Shown here in pieces: positions 59,850 to 64,000 of a stretch of 64,000 nucleotides of DNA. A model generated the notes under the pieces. It saw nothing but the letters and a program-made list of their open reading frames with translations. It was not told where the DNA came from and searched no databases. This stretch comes from Streptomyces sp. NBC_00249 (GTDB lineage Bacteria; Actinomycetota; Actinomycetes; Streptomycetales; Streptomycetaceae): assembly GCF_026342355.1 (NCBI RefSeq), contig NZ_JAPEMV010000003.1:124001-188000 (forward strand), written 5' to 3'. Positions within the stretch are counted from its first letter, which is position 1, and every line of letters begins with the position of its first letter. The translations under genes were made by a program, and so were the position numbers.

Positions 59850-59863
59850 AGTTGTGCACAACT
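59850..59863. promoter_or_regulatory. OhrR operator
   Basis: AGTTGTGCACAACT is a perfect 14-bp palindrome between ohrR and ohr. TTGTGC (59852-59857) and TCTATT (59875-59880) spaced by 17 bp may be the ohr promoter, so the operator would cover the -35. Confidence 0.75.
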
Positions 59864-59932
59864 AAATTGTGTGCTCTATTTGTGGTCGAGGGTCGGCCAC
59901 CGGTCGCCCCGCCCCTGCGAAAGGACCTCCCG

Positions 59933-60343
59933 ATGGACGCGCTGTACACCGCTGTCGCCACCGCCAACGGCCGCGAGGGCCGCGCCGTCAGCTCCGACGG
60001 CCAGATCGACCTCGCGCTCGCCATGCCCCCCGCGCTGGGCGGCAACGGCCAGGGCACCAACCCCGAGCAGCTCTTCGCGGCCGGCTACGCCGCCTGCTTC
60101 GCCAGCGCGCTCGGCCTGGTCGGCCGCCAGGCCAAGGTCGACACCGGCGACGTGTCCGTCACCGCAGAGGCCTCCATCGGCCAGGACGCCGGCGGCTTCG
60201 GGCTCGCCGTCACCCTGCGCATCGAGCTCCCCGAGTCCCTCGCGGGCGAGACCGGCGCCCTGCTGGTCAAGCAGGCCCACGAGGTCTGCCCCTACTCCAA
60301 GGCCACCCGGGGCAACATCCCCGTCGAGCTCGTCATCGAGTAG
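59933..60343 (+). CDS. ohr: Ohr, organic hydroperoxide reductase
   Basis: This is a 136-residue Ohr/OsmC protein with the two redox Cys at 55 (GYAACFASAL) and 119 (HEVCPYSKATRG), Arg17 and Glu45 completing the active site. It detoxifies organic peroxides using a dithiol cofactor. ATG 59933 has AAGGA eight bases upstream. The OhrR palindrome and divergent ohrR gene make the standard regulatory pair. A short triple repeat follows the stop. Confidence 0.93.
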   Translation: MDALYTAVATANGREGRAVSSDGQIDLALAMPPALGGNGQGTNPEQLFAAGYAACFASALGLVGRQAKVDTGDVSVTAEASIGQDAGGFGLAVTLRIELPESLAGETGALLVKQAHEVCPYSKATRGNIPVELVIE

Positions 60344-60376
60344 TCCCCGGGCAGCCCCCGGGCAGCCCCCGGGCAG
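60344..60376. repeat. 11-bp direct repeat (3 copies) after ohr
   Basis: Three copies of a (T/C)CCCCGGGCAG unit start right after the ohr stop. CCCGGG in each copy lets the RNA fold. A simple duplication or a weak terminator. Confidence 0.6.
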
Positions 60377-60441
60377 TCCCCCGAGCGGCACCCCCCCCAG
60401 CCGCCGCCCGGCGCACCGTCCGACGGTTCCGCCCTGACCCG

Positions 60442-60894
60442 TCAGACGGTGCGCCGGGCGGCCACCGCCGCGCAGAGCGCCGCCAGCGGCAGCTCCGCCG
60501 CCAGGGCCATCGCCAGCGCCGCGCCCTGGCCGCTCGTACCGGCCGAGGTCGTGACGTCGAACCAGGCGTCCGTCACCAGCAGCGCCGCCGTCGCCGCCGC
60601 CACCGGAGCGACCCGCGGGTCCCCCTTGCGCAGCAGCATCCCCGTCCCGGTCAGCCCGACGGCCAGCATCGCGTCCAGGCCGATCCACGCCGTGGACCAG
60701 TGGGACACTTCGGCCGTCGCCGGCAGCGTCCGCGCCAGCACCACCATCCACGGCAGCAGCGCCAGCCCCGCCCCGGTGAGCACCGTGGCCGTCCGGGGGC
60801 CGCGCCGGCCCGCCCGCGCCGAGCGCGTTCCCCCGCCCGCCGCCCGCCGGACGGTGTGGCGGCGGGCCTGGAACTGCGGTGCGGCGAGGGCCAT
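60442..60894 (-). CDS. Small multi-span membrane protein, 150 aa
   Basis: A 150-residue protein. After an Arg-rich N-terminus about four membrane segments follow: TATVLTGAGLALLPWMVVLA, WIGLDAMLAVGLTGTGMLL, VAPVAAATAALLVTDAWFDV and AALAMALAAELPLAALCAAVA. ATG 60894 has AGGAG ten bases upstream. No family or function is recognised. It is divergent from the two-component kinase gene and convergent with ohr. It is not obviously part of either. Confidence 0.78.
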   Translation of the reverse strand: MALAAPQFQARRHTVRRAAGGGTRSARAGRRGPRTATVLTGAGLALLPWMVVLARTLPATAEVSHWSTAWIGLDAMLAVGLTGTGMLLRKGDPRVAPVAAATAALLVTDAWFDVTTSAGTSGQGAALAMALAAELPLAALCAAVAARRTV

Positions 60895-61069
60895 GGCTGC
60901 GGGTCTCCTTCCGGCCCGGGGTCCGTCCGCCGGGCACCCCACCACTCTCCTTCCGCGGCAGGGAAAGATCAGTAGCCCCACGGTCCGGACCGGGGGTGGT
61001 GCCGGGTACACCCCCCACCGGGCACCAGGGTGATGGCATGCCCCTGACCAGTGCGATTACCGTAGGCGC

Positions 61070-62335
61070 ATGGCAACTCGCGGGGCGCTGAGGCGTACGT
61101 ACACCTGGATCGCGGCCCACACCCCCTGGTCGGCGTGGGCCTGGCGCAACACCGCCTTCGGGGCGGCCGCCATCCCGCCCGCCCTGCCCCTCGTGGCCGG
61201 GTTCGCCCTGCTGACCGCGGGCCCCGGGCACAGCCCGCTCCCGCTGCTGGCCGTCCTCGCGTTCTGCCCGCTCCTGACGGCGCTCCAGCGCAGCCGGTTC
61301 CGGTCGCTCCTCGGCCTGGACATCCCTCCCGTGGTGCGCGAACACCCCTGGACCACCCTGCGCGGACTCGCCGAGCGGCTGCGCTCCGACGCGACCTGGC
61401 GGCAGTACGGCTACCACCTGCTGGTCAGCCCCCTCGCCGCCACCGGCGCGGCCCTGCTGGTCCTCACCTGGGCCGTCGGCACCGCCTGCGCCACCGTGTA
61501 CGCCTGGTCCTGGATGCTCCCCTGGCAGGGGACCGCCCTCGACCTGGCCTGGGCCTCGCAGTACGACCTGCTCACCGTGGCCGGACTGCTCGCGCTGCTC
61601 GCCGCCCCCTGGCTGGCAGCCCTCCTGACCCGGCTCGACGCCGTCGCCGCAGCCGCCCTCCTCGGCCCCAACCGGGCCCGCGAACTGGAGCGCCGCGTCG
61701 AGGACCTGGCCGAGAGCCGCGCCGGGGTGCTGGACGCCGCGGACCTCGAACGCCGCCGCATCGAACGGGACCTGCACGACGGGGCCCAGCAGCGGCTGGT
61801 CTCCCTCGCGATGAACCTCGGCATCGCCCGCGCCACCCTCACCGGCCTCCCGCCCGAGGCGAAGGCCGTCATCGACGAGGCCCACCGCGAGGCGAAGGAG
61901 GCCATCGAGGAACTCAGCAGCCTGGTGCGCGGCCTGCACCCGGCCGTCCTGGAGGACCGCGGGCTCGACGCCGCGATCTCCGGCATCGCCGCCCGCGCCC
62001 CGCTGCCCGTCGACCTCACCGTGGACCTCGCCGTACGGCCCGGCCCCACCGTCGAGGCCGTCGCCTACTTCGTCGTCTCCGAGGCGCTGGCCAACGTGGC
62101 CAAACACGCCCGGGCCGGCCGCTGCCGCGTACACGTCGCCCGCGTCACCGGCCCCCGGGGGGACCTGCTGCGCGTCGAAGTGACCGACGACGGGGTGGGC
62201 GGAGCGGACCCGGCCGGCGGCACCGGCCTGACCGGCCTGCGCAAACGCGTAGGGTCGGTCGACGGAACGATAATGATCAACAGCCCCCTCGGGGGCCCGA
62301 CCGTCATCACTGTGGAGCTGCCGTGCGGGCTGTGA
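61070..62335 (+). CDS. Two-component sensor histidine kinase (NarL/DesK type) with membrane sensor
   Basis: This is a 421-residue kinase. Four membrane helices are seen in the first 200 residues with a WxxLRGLAERLRSDATWRQYGY linker typical of actinomycete sensor domains. A HisKA_3 dimerisation part follows with the phosphoacceptor in ERDLHDGAQQRLVSLAMNLG, then an HATPase end VTDDGVGGAD and GTGLTGLRKRV. A TACCGT hexamer lies seven bases before ATG 61070, hinting at a leaderless mRNA, though no -35 fits well. It overlaps the response-regulator gene by 13 bases. The signal is unknown; an envelope cue is likely. Confidence 0.92.
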   Translation: MATRGALRRTYTWIAAHTPWSAWAWRNTAFGAAAIPPALPLVAGFALLTAGPGHSPLPLLAVLAFCPLLTALQRSRFRSLLGLDIPPVVREHPWTTLRGLAERLRSDATWRQYGYHLLVSPLAATGAALLVLTWAVGTACATVYAWSWMLPWQGTALDLAWASQYDLLTVAGLLALLAAPWLAALLTRLDAVAAAALLGPNRARELERRVEDLAESRAGVLDAADLERRRIERDLHDGAQQRLVSLAMNLGIARATLTGLPPEAKAVIDEAHREAKEAIEELSSLVRGLHPAVLEDRGLDAAISGIAARAPLPVDLTVDLAVRPGPTVEAVAYFVVSEALANVAKHARAGRCRVHVARVTGPRGDLLRVEVTDDGVGGADPAGGTGLTGLRKRVGSVDGTIMINSPLGGPTVITVELPCGL

Positions 62336-62976
62336 TCGCCGAGGACTCCGTCCTGCTGCGCATAGGTCTTGTCAAAGTCCTGGAAATGGCCGGGTTCGAG
62401 GTGGCCGCCGAGACCGGCGACGCCGAGGGGCTGCTCGCCGCCGTCGAGGAACACCGGCCCGAACTCGCCCTGGTGGACGTCCGGATGCCGCCCGGCTTCA
62501 CCGACGAGGGCATCAGGGCCGCCCTGATGATCCGCAGTCAGAGCCCCGGCACGGCGGTGCTCCTGCTGTCCCAGTTCGTGGAGGAGCGCTACGCCGCCGA
62601 CCTGCTGTCCTCCCGCAGCGGCGCGGGCATCGGCTACCTGCTCAAGCAACGCGTCGCCGACGTCGAGGAGTTCATCGACGCCCTGCGCCGCGTCGCCGCC
62701 GGGGGCACCGCCCTCGACCCGCAGGTCGTCGCCCAGCTGCTGCTGCGCCGCGGCGGCCCCGACCCGCTGGAGCGCCTCACCCCGCGCGAGCGCGAGGTGC
62801 TCGCGCTGATGGCGGAGGGCCGCTCCAACGCGGGGATCGCGGGCGGACTCGTCGTCAGCGAGAGTGCGGTGGCCAAGCACATCAACAACATCTTCACCAA
62901 GCTGGACCTGCCGCCGGCCGCCGAGGCACACCGGCGCGTCCTCGCCGTCCTGCGCTTCCTGGACGGTACGCCGTGA
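62323..62976 (+). CDS. NarL-family response regulator
   Basis: This is a 217-residue regulator. The receiver domain begins VRAVIAEDSVLLRIGL; the phosphorylated Asp is in ELALVDVRMPPG, with Lys in IGYLLKQRV. A LuxR helix-turn-helix ends the protein (LTPREREVLALMAEGRSNAGIAGGLVVSESAVAKHINNIFTKL). GTG 62323 with GGAG five bases upstream is favoured over GTG 62332, which would give a four-base overlap. It is coupled to the kinase and, by GTGA, to the membrane protein downstream, a likely target or accessory of the system. Confidence 0.93.
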   Translation: MRAVIAEDSVLLRIGLVKVLEMAGFEVAAETGDAEGLLAAVEEHRPELALVDVRMPPGFTDEGIRAALMIRSQSPGTAVLLLSQFVEERYAADLLSSRSGAGIGYLLKQRVADVEEFIDALRRVAAGGTALDPQVVAQLLLRRGGPDPLERLTPREREVLALMAEGRSNAGIAGGLVVSESAVAKHINNIFTKLDLPPAAEAHRRVLAVLRFLDGTP

Positions 62977-63809
62977 CCCTCCCCGGCCCCCCGGCGGCCC
63001 GGGCCGCCGCCGCCCGGCCGGGACACCGCCGCGCCTGGTACGGCGCCGCGGCGCTGAGCGCCGTACTCGTGGTGCTCCCGGCCGCCTGGCAGATCACGGC
63101 CGTCGGGTCCACCCGCAGCGGTGTCCTGTCCGGCGGCAGCGCCGGGCGGACGGTGGCGGCGGTGGAGATCGAGGGCGGCGGATCGGATGTGACCGTCACC
63201 CCGCGCGGGGACGGCCAGGTCGGCTACCAGGCCCGGGTGACCTGGTCGTTCAAGGAACCCACCGTCGAGGAGAGCTGGCTCGGCGACACCCTGCGGCTGA
63301 CCCCGCACTGCGCGGGCGAGGCCATCGGGGTGACGGGCGGACTCGGCTGCTCCATAGGGCTGGAGGTGACCGTGCCCGCCGGGATCCTGGTGCGGGTGTC
63401 GGCGGGCTCCGGGCAGGTGTCCGTGACCGGCCTCGACGGGCCCGTCGACGCGGACGTCGGCTCCGGCACGCTGGCGCTGAGCGCCCTGCGCGGCCCGCTG
63501 CGCGCCCGCGTCGGCTCCGGCAGCCTGCGGGCCACCGGCCTCGCCACACCGCAGGCCGACATCGGCGCCGGATCCGGGCAGGCGGACGCCGTCTTCGCGA
63601 CCGTGCCGGACCGGGTGAGCGGCCGCGTCGGCGCGGGGCACCTGCACCTCACGCTCCCGGAGGGTGCCCGCTACCGGGGCGACTGCCGGTCGGGCGTGGG
63701 CCGTTGCGAGGTGGAGGACGCCCTGCGGGACCCGGCCTCCCCGCGCACCCTGGACCTCTTCGCCGAATCGGGCCGCGCGGAGGCGTCCCGCCGCCCCCGC
63801 ACGTCCTGA
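62973..63809 (+). CDS. Membrane protein with DUF4097-like beta-helix domain
   Basis: This is a 278-residue protein with one N-terminal membrane helix (WYGAAALSAVLVVLPAAWQIT) and an outer beta-rich domain of the DUF4097/adhesin-like kind: repeated VRVSAGSGQVSVTGLDGP, VDADVGSGTLALSALRG, LRARVGSGSLRATGL, each about 20 residues per turn. It ends with CRSGVGRCEV and a short basic tail. The start GTG 62973 overlaps the regulator stop. DUF4097 proteins often lie beside envelope-stress regulators; this one is co-transcribed with the two-component system, so it may sense or be controlled by it. Confidence 0.85.
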   Translation: MTLPGPPAARAAAARPGHRRAWYGAAALSAVLVVLPAAWQITAVGSTRSGVLSGGSAGRTVAAVEIEGGGSDVTVTPRGDGQVGYQARVTWSFKEPTVEESWLGDTLRLTPHCAGEAIGVTGGLGCSIGLEVTVPAGILVRVSAGSGQVSVTGLDGPVDADVGSGTLALSALRGPLRARVGSGSLRATGLATPQADIGAGSGQADAVFATVPDRVSGRVGAGHLHLTLPEGARYRGDCRSGVGRCEVEDALRDPASPRTLDLFAESGRAEASRRPRTS

Positions 63810-63861
63810 AGCGCGGGCCGGTCACCTCGCCGCCGGCACCGCTCGGGCCGCCGACAGCGAA

Positions 63862-63923
63862 ATGCGAGGCACCGTCGAGCAGGACTCCACCGGGAATCCG
63901 GCGAACTCGAATGTGCCTCGCAT
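63862..63923. repeat. Inverted repeat between convergent genes
   Basis: ATGCGAGGCAC (63862-63872) is repeated inverted as GTGCCTCGCAT (63913-63923) across a 40-bp spacer. It may fold as a terminator for both the DUF4097-like gene and the gene entering from the right. Confidence 0.6.
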
Positions 63924-63967
63924 CCGGGCGGACCGGAATTCGGCCGCGCAATTTCCGGTAATGCGGT

Positions 63968-64000
63968 TCAGACGATGTGCCGGCCGCCGTCCACGGTGAG
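63968..64000 (-). CDS. C-terminal end of a short-chain dehydrogenase (SDR), cut by window edge
   Basis: The last 33 bases read on the minus strand as LTVDGGRHIV and stop. This ending (usually G-x-x-L-x-V-D-G-G) is typical of classical SDR oxidoreductases. Only ten residues are visible; the rest lies to the right. Confidence 0.6.
   Translation of the reverse strand, partial: LTVDGGRHIV

Noticed and set aside
63862..63923. Insertion-sequence terminal inverted repeats
   Set aside because: Only 40 bp lie between the arms, there is no transposase, and no target-site duplication is visible.

Overview
This window comes from a Streptomyces-like actinomycete chromosome. The DNA is very GC-rich with GC-saturated third codon positions. 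It encodes a rodlin, a complete conservon (cvnA-B-C-D plus two P450s), a GH19 chitinase behind DasR-type boxes and several ECF/GntR/MarR/LAL regulators, a combination typical of that genus. I see no rRNA, tRNA, CRISPR array, insertion sequence or phage module. The DNA reads as ordinary chromosome with operons joined by ATGA, GTGA or TTGA stop/start overlaps.

Layout. 1-9.4 kb: a stand-alone condensation-domain protein (cut by the left edge) and a MacB/FtsX-type ABC exporter (two large permeases, two ATPases, one ending in an AbrB-like hairpin), perhaps the edge of a specialised-metabolite cluster. 9.4-19 kb: a STAS protein, then a likely organophosphonate uptake and breakdown locus: two related HutC/GntR repressors, a binding-protein-dependent importer, a HAD phosphatase, and a convergent operon encoding a gamma-butyrobetaine-hydroxylase-like Fe/2-oxoglutarate enzyme and a PhnZ-like mixed-valence di-iron HD oxygenase. 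This pair has the layout of TmpA/TmpB, which degrade 2-trimethylaminoethylphosphonate. Two palindromes with a common TTGT-N4-ACAA core sit at its two outer promoters. 19-23 kb: a DUF2330 protein, an alpha/beta hydrolase and two overlapping ATP-grasp ligases. 23-28.6 kb: the conservon; its first P450 lacks the EXXR arginine. 28.7-32.4 kb: a secreted lipase-like hydrolase, and an ECF sigma/anti-sigma pair with a DUF1996 protein. 33-40.6 kb: a secreted subtilase, a LAL regulator, an ArsR-SRPBCC fusion with an apparently leaderless promoter, the chitinase, the rodlin and a DUF5302 protein.

40.7-56.8 kb is the most unusual part. An HNH-family lipoprotein and a membrane-anchored Mrr-like nuclease lie next to a gene-poor, repeat-filled 1-kb stretch. 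Then comes a minus-strand set that parallels the little-studied E. coli yehI-yehL-yehM-yehP-yehQ genes: a DUF4132 protein, a 1664-residue protein of unknown function, a MoxR-type AAA+ ATPase, a DUF5682-VWA fusion and a SWIM zinc-finger protein. MoxR/VWA sets of this type have been proposed as NTP-dependent conflict or chaperone systems; that role is inference here.

57-64 kb: an MFS exporter and divergent MarR regulator with neatly placed operators, the OhrR/Ohr peroxide-resistance pair, a small membrane protein, a two-component system with a coupled DUF4097-like membrane protein, and the last codons of an SDR dehydrogenase at the right edge.
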